Assembly: GCA_964564545.1 (NCBI GenBank)
Contig: CAZMBP010000002.1
Location: forward strand, 1 to 64,000
Direction: 5' to 3'
DNA: 64,000 bases
From: CAJQQY01 sp964564545
GTDB taxonomy: Bacteria > Bacteroidota > Bacteroidia > Chitinophagales > Saprospiraceae
Within the stretch, counting starts at the first letter, position 1. Each line of letters opens with the position of its first letter. A model generated the notes under the pieces. That model ran no database searches. It had not been told where the DNA came from and saw nothing but the letters and a program-made list of their open reading frames with translations. Positions 24,045 to 33,117 of this stretch are shown piece by piece. The position numbers and the translations under genes were made by a program.

Positions 24045-25043
24045 TTATTTCAATTTAAAAGTATTTGCTCCAGTCAAGTATCCTTTGTTATATACTTCAA
24101 CTGTATAAGTTCCTTTAGAAAATTCTACACCTGGTTCCCATAAGAAACAAGAAACGGCATCTTCTGAATTATTGTAATCAACAGTTTTGATATGAGTGTA
24201 TCTCATTTGCTCTTGAGCTTCAGTTGTTGTGAATACACCTGATCCCATTGATTCCGAAGCCAAAGTTTCCCCTTGAGGTGAAATCAATCTTACATGGAAA
24301 TCTTCTTTTCCTGATTGAGCCACATCGTTAGGTTCAGCTGTAAAACATACTTTTAAACGATCAATATTTTTAGCAAATTTTTTCTTAACTGCTTTTCCAT
24401 TACTTCGTACTTTCCATCCCGAAACGGCTAAGTCTCGAATATCTACTACAGATGCTTTTACTACAGTTGCATTTAAGTCAGCATTTCTAGCGTTCAGATC
24501 ATCCTTTTCACTCATCAATGCAGCACGTGCAGTTGTTAATTCATCGTTCATTTTTCTTTCTTCAACTACCTGCGTCGTAAGACTTTCTTTCTCTTCAGAA
24601 AGTTGAACATTGGCAGCAGTTAATTGCTCATTTTCTTCTTTCATGATAGTCAATTCCGCCAAGTATTGGTCACGTTGAGTACGCATGTCTTCCATCATTG
24701 CACGAATCTCATTGAGTTCTCTTTTGGTTTTTTTACCTCCAGAAAGTAAAGCAGAGATTCTTTTATTTGCTTTAGCTAGTTCGTCTTTTTGAGTTTCGAC
24801 TAAAGCATTGATTTCTTCATTCTCACCTTTCATTGCTTCGATTTCTTCCTGTGCAGCGTAGTGTAATTTTTCGAGTTCTCCTCTCAATTTTTTAGTTTCT
24901 ACTAACTCTGCTTCTTGAGTTTCGATCGTATCGCTTTTTTGGTAATTGTTGTATAAAAGAACAGCATTGGTAGCCAACAAAAGTAAAATAATTACAGCTG
25001 CGATAGCGGTCAATTTTTGTTTTGAATCATTTGAAAAGCTCAT
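24045..25043 (-). CDS. Membrane-anchored coiled-coil protein with a C-terminal globular domain
   Basis: This is a 332-residue protein. One N-terminal membrane helix (about residues 11-30, LTAIAAVIILLLLATNAVLL) is followed by a long coiled coil (about 38-195) rich in Glu/Lys/Ala heptads. A compact C-terminal domain runs from about 200 to 332, starting VDIRDLAVSGWKVRSNGKAV and ending YTVEVYNKGYLTGANTFKLK. The last part looks like a beta-sandwich (KVCFTAEPNDVA; HVRLISPQGETL). The architecture is that of an envelope spacer protein. No named family is recognised. The long coil makes automatic 'SMC-like' labels unreliable. Confidence 0.65.
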   Translation of the reverse strand: MSFSNDSKQKLTAIAAVIILLLLATNAVLLYNNYQKSDTIETQEAELVETKKLRGELEKLHYAAQEEIEAMKGENEEINALVETQKDELAKANKRISALLSGGKKTKRELNEIRAMMEDMRTQRDQYLAELTIMKEENEQLTAANVQLSEEKESLTTQVVEERKMNDELTTARAALMSEKDDLNARNADLNATVVKASVVDIRDLAVSGWKVRSNGKAVKKKFAKNIDRLKVCFTAEPNDVAQSGKEDFHVRLISPQGETLASESMGSGVFTTTEAQEQMRYTHIKTVDYNNSEDAVSCFLWEPGVEFSKGTYTVEVYNKGYLTGANTFKLK

Positions 25044-25461
25044 AATAAATTATTTAAGTTTACAATTTTTAGATCCTACTGGTTTTTCAGATCATTTTAA
25101 AAAGTGTTTCAATTGTGTTGTCGTATTGAATAACTGGTTTTGAAAAAAAGGTGAACCAAGTTATTTTCAATGGACATGGTTTTTATTATTGTTGTAAAGA
25201 TAACGCTATGCCTTTGTATTTGAGTGTTTTCTTACATTTTTTTATCTGTTTTTTTAGGGGTGAAATAAAACTAAAACATTGTTGAAACTATTGTAAACAT
25301 TAGGTTTTTAAGGAAAAAATAACTTTATTAAATTTCAATATCAATCAAAACTTCAATATCAATATGAAATTTTTGAATGGTCATATTTTGAAAAAAAAAA
25401 GGTGGATGGATATTGAATGTGAAAATGAAAACATCATTTATAAATTAAAAATAAATATACT
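25044..25461. other. 418-bp divergent intergenic region
   Basis: It separates the minus-strand coiled-coil gene from the plus-strand exonuclease gene. The sequence is very AT-rich with poly-A/T tracts and a repeated AATATCAATAT-like motif near 25338-25365. No gene or convincing promoter box is seen. Confidence 0.5.
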
Positions 25462-26211
25462 ATGTTAGGACACCTCGATCTCTCTAAAGTTCTTTTCCTT
25501 GATGTAGAATGTGTCAGCGGAAAAGCTAATTATGAAGAACTTAATGATGATTTTAAATACCTCTGGAAATTAAAATCAAAGTCAGTTTTAAGAAAATATG
25601 ATGAAGAAATAACAGATGAAGAAGCTGATGCAGCTTATAAAGACAAAGCAGGAATTTATGCGGAGTTTGGAAAAATCGTTTGCATCTCTGTTGGAATAGT
25701 AGGGAGAAATCCTGAGACCAAAGAACTATTCGTTCGTTTGAAATCCTTTGCAAGTGAAAATGAAGCTGAGTTACTTCGTGATTTTTCTCAAATGGTTACT
25801 CAATATTATAATAACACAGCCACTCATTATTTTTGTGGACATAATATCCGAGAATTTGATATGCCATATATATGTAGGAGGCTTTTAATTAATCAATTGC
25901 CTTTGCCTAATTCCATAAATATTGCTGGGAAAAAACCTTGGGAAACGAAACACTTCCTCGACACTTTGGAACTTTGGAAATTCGGGGATTATAAAAATTA
26001 CACTTCTTTAAAGTTGCTTGCTGCAGTTTTTGGTTTTCCTTCTCCTAAGGATGATATCGACGGATCTGAAGTGGGAAGAGTTTTTTGGGAGGAAAATGAT
26101 TTACCTAGAATTGCCAAGTATTGTGAGAAAGATGTTTTGGCAACGGTTCAGTTATTATTGAAATATATGTTGCAGCCTGTGTTGACTGAGGAGCAGGTAA
26201 TTCATGTTTGA
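25462..26211 (+). CDS. PolB-type DEDDy 3'-5' exonuclease
   Basis: This 249-residue protein carries the exonuclease motifs in order: Exo I FLDVECVSG (Asp/Glu pair near residues 14-16), Exo II GHNIREFDMPYICRRL and Exo III YCEKDVLATVQLL, with Tyr in the DEDDy position. It matches the 'predicted 3'-5' exonuclease related to DNA polymerase B exo domain' family. It lacks a polymerase domain, so it is a stand-alone nuclease, probably in DNA repair or RNA/DNA turnover. Its stop overlaps the outer edge of the first palindromic element next to rpe. Confidence 0.88.
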   Translation: MLGHLDLSKVLFLDVECVSGKANYEELNDDFKYLWKLKSKSVLRKYDEEITDEEADAAYKDKAGIYAEFGKIVCISVGIVGRNPETKELFVRLKSFASENEAELLRDFSQMVTQYYNNTATHYFCGHNIREFDMPYICRRLLINQLPLPNSINIAGKKPWETKHFLDTLELWKFGDYKNYTSLKLLAAVFGFPSPKDDIDGSEVGRVFWEENDLPRIAKYCEKDVLATVQLLLKYMLQPVLTEEQVIHV

Positions 26212-26212
26212 T

Positions 26213-26340
26213 TTTTTTGCCGCAGATTGGGCTGATTTCTATGATATGTTATGATCTCATTAGAAGTTTGATGTTTAGTTAACAACTAAAAAGAGAAATC
26301 TTATTAAATCATGGAAATCAACCCAATCTGCGGCAAAAAA
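26213..26340. mobile_element. MITE-like palindromic element, copy 1 (left of rpe)
   Basis: Arms 26213-26244 and 26309-26340 are complementary over 32 nt with two mismatches; the outer part reads TTTTTTGCCGCAGATTGGGC. The inner 64 nt include AAGAGAAATCTTATTAA. The reverse complement of the whole 128-bp unit aligns with the element at 27057-27178 through arms and core, so these are two inverted copies of one element. No open frame exists inside. Confidence 0.8.
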
Positions 26341-26375
26341 AAATCAAAAACCTGTGGAAGTCCCGCCCGAAAACT

Positions 26376-26383
26376 TAATTTTG
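26376..26383 (+). promoter_or_regulatory. Candidate -7 box (TAATTTTG) immediately before rpe
   Basis: TAATTTTG matches TAnnTTTG and ends 4 nt before the ATG at 26388. At the -33 position only GTG is found instead of TTG. If used, it would make an almost leaderless rpe mRNA. Confidence 0.45.
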
Positions 26384-26387
26384 CGCC

Positions 26388-27053
26388 ATGAAGCATTTAA
26401 TCGCACCTTCCGTACTCGCAGCCAACTTTCAAAACTTAGCAAAAGATTTTGAAATGATCAACGCTAGCGAAGCCGACTGGTATCATGTAGATGTCATGGA
26501 CGGCAGATTTGTTCCTAATATTAGTTTTGGAATGTTTATCATTAAGCAGATGAAAGCTATGGCAACTAAGCCATTGGATGTTCATTTGATGATCGTTGAA
26601 CCTGAAAAATATATCGAAGCTTTTCGAGAAGCAGGTGCAGACGTGATTACAGTTCACTACGAAGCATGTCCACATTTGCATAGAACTATTCAACAGATAA
26701 AAGCAACTGGCGCAAAAGCTGGTGTAGCTTTGAATCCTCATACACCTGTAAGTGTACTAGAGGACATTATCGAAGAATTGGATTTAGTATGTTTGATGTC
26801 TGTTAATCCTGGTTTTGGTGGTCAAAAGTTTATTTACCAAGTGATTCCCAAAGTCAGAAAATTAAAAGATATGATTATCACTCGAAATACTAAGACTCTG
26901 ATTGAAATCGATGGAGGTGTTGGTTTGCAAAATGCAGAAGAATTACTCAAAGCGGGAGCAAATGTTTTGGTGGCAGGAAGCGCAGTTTTCAAATCAGAGA
27001 ACCCTTTGGATACGATTTCACGTATGAAAGGTATTGAGGGAATGGTGATATAA
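26388..27053 (+). CDS. rpe: Ribulose-phosphate 3-epimerase
   Basis: This 221-residue TIM-barrel enzyme interconverts D-ribulose 5-phosphate and D-xylulose 5-phosphate in the pentose phosphate pathway. The family motifs are all present: LIAPSVLAANFQNL at the start (active-site Ser), WYHVDVMDGRFVPNISFG (metal His and catalytic Asp), PLDVHLMIVEPEKYI (metal His), VNPGFGGQKF and EIDGGVGLQNA (catalytic Asp), and VLVAGSAVF at the phosphate site. Length is standard. Copies of one palindromic element flank the gene on both sides in opposite orientation. Confidence 0.97.
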   Translation: MKHLIAPSVLAANFQNLAKDFEMINASEADWYHVDVMDGRFVPNISFGMFIIKQMKAMATKPLDVHLMIVEPEKYIEAFREAGADVITVHYEACPHLHRTIQQIKATGAKAGVALNPHTPVSVLEDIIEELDLVCLMSVNPGFGGQKFIYQVIPKVRKLKDMIITRNTKTLIEIDGGVGLQNAEELLKAGANVLVAGSAVFKSENPLDTISRMKGIEGMVI

Positions 27054-27056
27054 GAT

Positions 27057-27178
27057 TTTGCCACAGATTGGGCTGATTTTTATGATTTCTTAAGATTTCT
27101 CTTTTTAGGTGCTAACCAAAACACAAACCTCTGGGAGATCAAAATAAATCATAAAAATCAGCCCAATCTGCGGCAAAA
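27057..27178. mobile_element. MITE-like palindromic element, copy 2 (right of rpe, inverted)
   Basis: Arms 27057-27089 and 27146-27178 are complementary over 33 nt with one mismatch. Its left half, including the core AAGATTTCTCTTTTTAG (27091-27107 region), corresponds to the reverse complement of copy 1. It starts 3 bp after the rpe stop, so it probably also ends rpe transcription. Confidence 0.8.
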
Positions 27179-27227
27179 AAAACTGACTCCTCCCAAATGA
27201 ACTTTCCAAATCTACGTTAACATTGTT

Positions 27228-29798
27228 ATGAAATTAAATTTTACGTTTTTATCCATCCTATTCTTTTTTCTTTTTGCAAATAATGCGATAGCTCAAACTG
27301 GAAAAACTTCCACTCTCAAAGGTCAAGTGACAGATGTCGAAACAGGAGCACCAATTGAGTTAGCTACCATTTATATCAAAGAAAATACGAATTACTCTAC
27401 TGAAGCTAGTCTCAATGGTAACTTTACTTTGGAAGTTCCTCACAACAAAAGATTTACCTTATTGATTTCTCGAACTGGTTACAAAGAAGGTAGCATCATT
27501 ATCTACCCAATGCGAACTGGTGAAACGAGAAAGGTAAATGTCAAACTCGCTAGTCAAACTTCCACACTTGAAGTAATTGTGACCTCAAGTAAATTAGAAG
27601 AAGCTGGAATGGTCAAAGAGGAAGTGGAAGAACTAAAATATATTCCATCGACGACTATGAATTTGGAAAATGTTTTACCTCATATTGCGCTTGGAGTTTC
27701 AAGTGGAACAGGTGGAGAGTTAAGTTCTCAATATAATGTACGGGGAGGAAATTATGATGAAAATTTAGTTTACGTCAACGATTTTGAAATATATCGACCA
27801 CAATTAATTCGAAGTGGACAACAAGAAGGATTGTCATTTCCAAATATGGATTTGATTCGAGATTTATCATTTTCATCAGGTGGATTTGAAGCTAGATATG
27901 GTGATAAACTTTCATCAGTTTTGGATATAAAATATAAACGTCCTGATTCAACTCGAGCCTCGATTGGTTTGAGTGCATTGGGAGGTTCGGCACATATTGA
28001 AGGAAGTTTTGATGTAGATTCTACTTTTCGAAAGTTTAGATATTTAGTAGGAGCGAGGTATAAAACAACTCGATATTTATTAGGAAGTTTAGATGTACAA
28101 GGAGAGTATGTTCCAAATTTTGCAGATATTCAAGGATATTTTACTTACGATATAAATCGAGATTGGCAATTAGGTTTGATTGGTAATTATAATAGGAGCG
28201 AATACCAATTTACACCAGCTTCAAGAGAAACAGCTTTTGGTTTGATCGATTTCTCTTTGGATCTTTTTACTGTTTTTGAGGGACAAGAAGTTGATGATTT
28301 TACGACCTACATGGCAGGTACTTCATTAACATATGTTCCAGATCGAAAGTACAATCCTTTATTTTTAAAATTTCTAGCATCTGTTTATCAAAGTAATGAA
28401 AATGAGCGAATTGATATCATCGGAGATTATATTTTAGGGCAAATAGAAACTGGACTGGGAAGTGATAATTTTGGAGAAATCGTCGCAGTCTTAGGGACGG
28501 GAACACAACAACAATTTGTTAGAAATTATTTGACAACCATCGTTTCCAATTTCGAACACAAAGGTGGTTATGAAATAGAAAAATTACATGAAACTTGGGA
28601 AACATCAAGTAGTCATTTTTTACAATGGAATTTAAAATTTCAAAACGAGCAAATTTATGATGACTTAAATGAGTGGGAAAGATTGGATTCGGCAGGTTAC
28701 TCATTACCCTTTGATACCACAGCTGTTCAAGTTCAAAATGTTCTCAAAACTCAAAATGAATTAGTGACCAATCGTCTCTCAGGTTCATTTCAAGATACCT
28801 ACACGTTGCGAAAAGATAGTATCATGGAAATGAAAATTATGGCAGGTGTCAGAGGTGCTTTTTGGAATGTAAAAAATAATTTTACAGACGAATCAAATAA
28901 TAATTTTTTAATCACTCCACGTGCGCAATTATTATATAAACCTTTGAATTGGAAACGAGATATGTCTTTCCGATTTGCGACTGGAATGTATTTTCAACCA
29001 GCCTTTTATCGAGAGATGCGTCGCTTAGATGGAACTGTAAATGTAAATCTGGACGCACAAAAATCATTACACATTTTAGGTGGTTTTACTTGGGATTTTT
29101 ATTCTGGAAAACGTGACCCAAAACTTTTTAGATTCATCACAGAAATATATTATAAAAAACTTTGGGATTTGGTTACTTATGATTTGGATAATGTACGAAT
29201 TCGATACTCAGGTGAAAATGATGCGACTGGATATGTGGCTGGAATTGATTTAAGAGTAAATGGTGAGTTCGTTCCCGGTGCGGAATCATGGGTCAATATT
29301 TCCTTTCTTCGAGCGCGGGAAAGTATAACTGGAATTCAACATTTAAGTCGAGGAATTGGTGATACAATTGATACAAAAATAAGTTCTGTTCGACGACCAA
29401 CGGATCGTTTTATGAACTTAAATGTTTTCTTCCAAGATTATTTGCCGATGAATGAGAACTTTAAAATGCATTTGAATTTATCAGTTGGTACAGGATTACC
29501 ATTTGGACTAAAAGAAAATAACATCGTGAGAAGAAACCAATTTGAATTTTCTGCCTATCATCGGGTAGATATTGGTTTCGCATTTCAACTTTGGGATAAA
29601 GAAAGACGCGCTCGGAAACCCAATCATTTTCTTAGGTTTTCAAGAAGTACATGGTTAAGTCTGGAAATTTTCAACTTGCTTGCAATTGCTAATACAGCTT
29701 CCAATACTTGGATTAAGACCATTTACAATACCCAATATGCAATCCCAAATAATTTGACTTCTCGTCGGATTAACTTGAGATTGAAAATGGATTTTTAA
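27228..29798 (+). CDS. TonB-dependent outer-membrane receptor
   Basis: This is an 856-residue protein with a signal peptide (to about AIAQ/T). A carboxypeptidase-like regulatory (CarboxypepD_reg-like) domain (about 30-115: LKGQVTDVETGAPIELATIY) is followed by a TonB plug (about 120-240: VLPHIALGVSSGTGGELSSQYNVRGGNYDENLVYVNDFEI). The rest is a beta-barrel with alternating strands, ending in a C-terminal aromatic strand (RRINLRLKMDF). It should import a TonB-dependent substrate. There is no SusD gene next to it, so a polysaccharide utilisation system is not indicated and the substrate cannot be deduced. The barrel C-terminus is complete. Confidence 0.92.
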   Translation: MKLNFTFLSILFFFLFANNAIAQTGKTSTLKGQVTDVETGAPIELATIYIKENTNYSTEASLNGNFTLEVPHNKRFTLLISRTGYKEGSIIIYPMRTGETRKVNVKLASQTSTLEVIVTSSKLEEAGMVKEEVEELKYIPSTTMNLENVLPHIALGVSSGTGGELSSQYNVRGGNYDENLVYVNDFEIYRPQLIRSGQQEGLSFPNMDLIRDLSFSSGGFEARYGDKLSSVLDIKYKRPDSTRASIGLSALGGSAHIEGSFDVDSTFRKFRYLVGARYKTTRYLLGSLDVQGEYVPNFADIQGYFTYDINRDWQLGLIGNYNRSEYQFTPASRETAFGLIDFSLDLFTVFEGQEVDDFTTYMAGTSLTYVPDRKYNPLFLKFLASVYQSNENERIDIIGDYILGQIETGLGSDNFGEIVAVLGTGTQQQFVRNYLTTIVSNFEHKGGYEIEKLHETWETSSSHFLQWNLKFQNEQIYDDLNEWERLDSAGYSLPFDTTAVQVQNVLKTQNELVTNRLSGSFQDTYTLRKDSIMEMKIMAGVRGAFWNVKNNFTDESNNNFLITPRAQLLYKPLNWKRDMSFRFATGMYFQPAFYREMRRLDGTVNVNLDAQKSLHILGGFTWDFYSGKRDPKLFRFITEIYYKKLWDLVTYDLDNVRIRYSGENDATGYVAGIDLRVNGEFVPGAESWVNISFLRARESITGIQHLSRGIGDTIDTKISSVRRPTDRFMNLNVFFQDYLPMNENFKMHLNLSVGTGLPFGLKENNIVRRNQFEFSAYHRVDIGFAFQLWDKERRARKPNHFLRFSRSTWLSLEIFNLLAIANTASNTWIKTIYNTQYAIPNNLTSRRINLRLKMDF

Positions 29799-29809
29799 AT
29801 AACGTTTTA

Positions 29810-29915
29810 TGATTAACGGTGAACGGTTAATGTGACAAGTTTGCTGGATTCACGTCTTATTTAATGGTAGTAATCGTCAAAGTTAATCATTCATCATTCA
29901 CAGTTAACCGTTAAA
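29810..29915. repeat. Intergenic repeat element related to 21947-21976
   Basis: 29883-29912 differs at three positions from the 30 nt at 21947-21976 (core CATTCATCATT..ACAGT.AACCGTT). At the left end a related ATTAACGGTGAACGGTTAAT (29813-29832) partly mirrors it. This makes a degenerate palindrome that fills the gap before the next start codon. Confidence 0.6.
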
Positions 29916-29919
29916 TAAA

Positions 29920-30603
29920 ATGTCTAATAAGCCCCTCATATCTGGTTTTGAAAAAATAATTCTCATTGGATTAGTTGTCTTCTTTGGATATGGCATTTAT
30001 AAAAATGGTGGTATCTCCTTGTACGAAAAAACAGAAGAAGTCACTATTTTCGATGGCAAAACTACTGCAAACACTTATGATGAATTAGATGAAATTGAAA
30101 AGAATTCTAATTGGAATAAAAAAGGTGTAACAAAGTCAAAACCCAAATCAAAGTCAAAAAACACCCAATATGAAAAATTGGACACAGACGATGTCTTAGG
30201 AAAACTCGCTCGAACGTTTTCCGCAGGACGAAAAGAAACGGCTCGACAAATGAAAGAAATGGGACTCTCCGATGATGAGATTGATTATATTAATGATGTG
30301 AAAAAAGAGAATGATCTATCAGATGAATTTCAAGATGCTAGAGACTGGTTTAATATTTTAAAAGCATCTGCAAGTACCTATGGAAAAGTAAAATCTTTTG
30401 TTGATGATTTGAGTAATGGAGCTGCTAATGATACCAATGTAAATGTATTGTTAGAAGATGAAAGAAAATCGGATGATTTTTATAAAGGTCTAGAGGCAAC
30501 ATTTGGAATTTCAGAAGCAGAAGCAAAAGCGTTTTCTACTTTAGGAAAAAAGAAGGTGAGCGATTGGGCGAAATTTATCGAGGAGAAATCGAAGGAGAAT
30601 TAA
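29920..30603 (+). CDS. Single-pass membrane protein of unknown function
   Basis: This is a 227-residue protein. One N-terminal membrane segment (about residues 8-27, FEKIILIGLVVFFGYGIYKN) is followed by a Lys/Ser-rich linker (KSKPKSKSKN). A helical, acidic domain runs from about 90 to 227 (MGLSDDEIDYINDVKKENDL; FYKGLEATFGISEAEAKAFS). The domain has no motif I recognise. It follows the TonB receptor by 121 bp across a repeat element, so they are probably separate units. Confidence 0.6.
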   Translation: MSNKPLISGFEKIILIGLVVFFGYGIYKNGGISLYEKTEEVTIFDGKTTANTYDELDEIEKNSNWNKKGVTKSKPKSKSKNTQYEKLDTDDVLGKLARTFSAGRKETARQMKEMGLSDDEIDYINDVKKENDLSDEFQDARDWFNILKASASTYGKVKSFVDDLSNGAANDTNVNVLLEDERKSDDFYKGLEATFGISEAEAKAFSTLGKKKVSDWAKFIEEKSKEN

Positions 30604-30663
30604 ACATTTTCTTTTTTTTCAATGAAAAAAACAATCTTTAAAGCATTTACTTTCCTTAAAAAA

Positions 30664-30692
30664 AAAGCTCCCAAGTAAGACTCAGGAGCTTT
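30664..30692 (-). terminator. Terminator of the minus-strand gene 30719-32461
   Basis: AAAGCTCC (30664-30671) pairs with GGAGCTTT (30685-30692), and on the minus strand a T run follows (the A run at 30658-30666). The stop codon of the 580-aa gene is 27 bp away. Confidence 0.75.
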
Positions 30693-30718
30693 GAAATAAA
30701 TTAGTATTCAGGTTAAAA

Positions 30719-32461
30719 TTACATTTCCTTAAATTGTAAAACCTTCCTCACATCCTCTTCCGACTTTAATGCATCAGGTTCTACTTTCAGCTTAAAAGTG
30801 TGATTACCACCTTTTTTCTGATTGATCTTTTTAAATTCTTGCGGACGGAAAATCGCGATTTGATTATCCTTAGTCACCATCCACATCAAGTTATCTGACT
30901 TCTGATCGAAGTTAACTTTCGCTCCATCTTTAGCATAAATTCGAACAATAGTATTTCGATTTTTATTTACTAAGTAAGCAATTTCGTCAGTCACCTCAGC
31001 ACCTTCTTCCAATTCAAAATTACCTTCGATTTCCAAATCATCTGGATGGATTGGTCGATCGCAATTCCACACTCCAAACTCAGTTGCAACAAATCGATTG
31101 ATGATTTTTTTGCGAACCATTTGATTGAGAGAAGGATCATTTTGATTTTCAGTTCTCCATTCTTCGATGATTTTTGCAAACTCTTTTTTCGCTTCTTCTT
31201 TTTGAGAAGCATATTTTTCAGTAATCTTATTTCGGTTTTCTTCCAAAGCTACTTCTCTAGCTCTCAATGCTTTACGATAAGTTTCCATAGCAACATCGTA
31301 AACTGACATTGCTTGTGTAAATTCATTTCCACTCAAAGCAGGAGTAACAATTACCCGCTCTTGATTATTTGCATTAATCAAAGTCAATTCAAAATCTTGA
31401 CCATTTTCCATTGGTTTTAAATCCATACTTTCCCATTCCACTCTGAAGGCATTGGTGTTAATTTCAGGACTATTTGGAGAAATGTGCCAAATGATATTTT
31501 GATATTTTTCACCTAATTCTTTGACAACAGGAGAAGCATTTTCAGAAATATCTAAGTCAAAAGAAAACTTATTTTTATCAGCTCGGAATGGCCGAGTTGG
31601 TTTGATTGGCATTCCAACAGTTGCTTCCAATGCTGTAATTTCAAGTTCTTCAGCTGCGGTGATTTTTGAAATAGAAGATTGATAATTTGTTTTCAAAATA
31701 TTCAATTCTTCATTTTCAAATCCTTCCTCATCCAAGTCCTCAATGATTTGGATATTGTCAACATTTCGATATTCCCAACTTCGAGTAGAAGCATTTAATT
31801 TATAAATATTATACTTCGGATTTACATTTAGTCGAGGCATGTTGATATAAGAAATCAATTCAACTTTAATTTCTTTACCAGGTTGCATTTTTAAAGGTTG
31901 ACCATTTTGTTTAGCAATAATTTCAACCATACCAGCACTCTCTAAAACATATTTAGTTCCGGCAGAATCATAAGTCATTGGAATTCCAGAAAGGAAAAAA
32001 TCAACATAATCATGCATCTCTCTGTATTCGATTTCGACTTCACCTTCTACTAGGTGTCCATCAGTATTTCTAAAAGCAGCAGCTGGAACAATTAATTTTG
32101 ATCCATTCTTGTATTCATAAACACCGCCCTGATTGGCATTTATTTTTGCACTTGCAAAGGTAGGTTTGATATCATCCAATGGTGGATTGATAAAAGGTTG
32201 ACTAGCAAAATATTGCTCCTCACTCATTCCTTCTTCCCCCTGCAATAATCCACGAACCATAACTGCCAAAATAATAACCGCAGCAGCGGCAGCAGCATAT
32301 CTCAACCAGATTACTCTTGGTTTGCGTTCAGATTTCGACTCCTCGGACTGGGGAGTTTCTTTGAACTGAGCAAGAAGTGCATCGAAGTCTTGATGCTTGG
32401 CGATGTCTTCGCTACTCGGTTGAGGTGGATTAATTTTAATATTGTAAAAGTCTTTTTTCAT
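30719..32461 (-). CDS. Membrane-anchored protein cotranscribed with ECF sigma factor (putative anti-sigma/sensor)
   Basis: This is a 580-residue protein. A cytosolic N-terminus of about 50 residues is followed by one membrane segment (about 51-69, IWLRYAAAAAAVIILAVMVR). The rest is a large periplasmic region with beta-rich blocks (VYEYKNGSKLIVPAAAFRNT, VEGEVEIEYREMHDYVDFFL). A charged coiled-coil-like helix lies at about 390-450, rich in Glu/Lys/Arg. The gene begins 32 bp after the ECF sigma gene on the same strand. This position and topology fit an anti-sigma factor or regulated sensor. The N-terminus is not a classical zinc-binding ASD, so the role is inferred from context. Confidence 0.65.
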   Translation of the reverse strand: MKKDFYNIKINPPQPSSEDIAKHQDFDALLAQFKETPQSEESKSERKPRVIWLRYAAAAAAVIILAVMVRGLLQGEEGMSEEQYFASQPFINPPLDDIKPTFASAKINANQGGVYEYKNGSKLIVPAAAFRNTDGHLVEGEVEIEYREMHDYVDFFLSGIPMTYDSAGTKYVLESAGMVEIIAKQNGQPLKMQPGKEIKVELISYINMPRLNVNPKYNIYKLNASTRSWEYRNVDNIQIIEDLDEEGFENEELNILKTNYQSSISKITAAEELEITALEATVGMPIKPTRPFRADKNKFSFDLDISENASPVVKELGEKYQNIIWHISPNSPEINTNAFRVEWESMDLKPMENGQDFELTLINANNQERVIVTPALSGNEFTQAMSVYDVAMETYRKALRAREVALEENRNKITEKYASQKEEAKKEFAKIIEEWRTENQNDPSLNQMVRKKIINRFVATEFGVWNCDRPIHPDDLEIEGNFELEEGAEVTDEIAYLVNKNRNTIVRIYAKDGAKVNFDQKSDNLMWMVTKDNQIAIFRPQEFKKINQKKGGNHTFKLKVEPDALKSEEDVRKVLQFKEM

Positions 32462-32493
32462 AGAATTTTTTTATGAATTATTGATCTATAAAA

Positions 32494-33117
32494 TCAACTA
32501 TTCTTTTTCATTATTTTTTTCATTTTCTCAAGGATTCGATACGTTTTTACCTTTGCATTGCTTTCGGTAATATTCAGTATTGCGGCGATTTCTTTAAATG
32601 GTCTTTCCTCAAAAAAACGCATTTCAATCATCACCATATCAGATTCTTTTAATTGTTGTAATGCTGAAAGCATTTTTTTTCTAGTTTTTTCAAAATCATC
32701 TTCTTCGCTTACTTCATCAATCAAATCAGAAAAAGTGCGATCTTCTACCGTCACCACTCTGTTTTTTTGTGTATTTCGAAAATGCTGAGCTACTTCATTA
32801 CTCGCAATTCGGTACAACCAAGCGGAAAAGGGTACACCTTTATATTGATAGGTACCGATCTTCTGCATGGCTTTCAAAAAAACCTGAGAACAAACGTCAC
32901 TTGCTATATTTTCATCTGCAGTTCGCTTAAATACAAAACGGAAAATTTGCTCAAAGTAACGGTCGTACAATGGCCTAAAATGAGCCGGGTTGCGTTGAGC
33001 CGCTTGAACTTCTAGCCATTCCGCTTGCATCGCTTCCTGAGAAACAGTCTTATTACTACTTTGCATTACAGCTGTATTTTTTGCAAGGGTACGACTTATT
33101 TGCAAATTTGAAAACAT
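32494..33117 (-). CDS. ECF-type RNA polymerase sigma factor
   Basis: This is a 207-residue sigma-70 family member. Region 2 includes FRPLYDRYFEQIFRFVFKRT, DVCSQVFLKAMQKI and FSAWLYRIASNEVAQHFRNT. Region 4 is ALQQLKESDMVMIEMRFFEE followed by PFKEIAAILNITESNAKVKT, the helix-turn-helix that reads the -35 element. Regions 1.1 and 3 are absent, as in ECF sigma factors. The N-terminal extension (about 35 residues) may be shorter if Met18 is used. It is the first gene of a two-gene unit with the 580-aa membrane protein, its probable regulator. Confidence 0.92.
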   Translation of the reverse strand: MFSNLQISRTLAKNTAVMQSSNKTVSQEAMQAEWLEVQAAQRNPAHFRPLYDRYFEQIFRFVFKRTADENIASDVCSQVFLKAMQKIGTYQYKGVPFSAWLYRIASNEVAQHFRNTQKNRVVTVEDRTFSDLIDEVSEEDDFEKTRKKMLSALQQLKESDMVMIEMRFFEERPFKEIAAILNITESNAKVKTYRILEKMKKIMKKNS

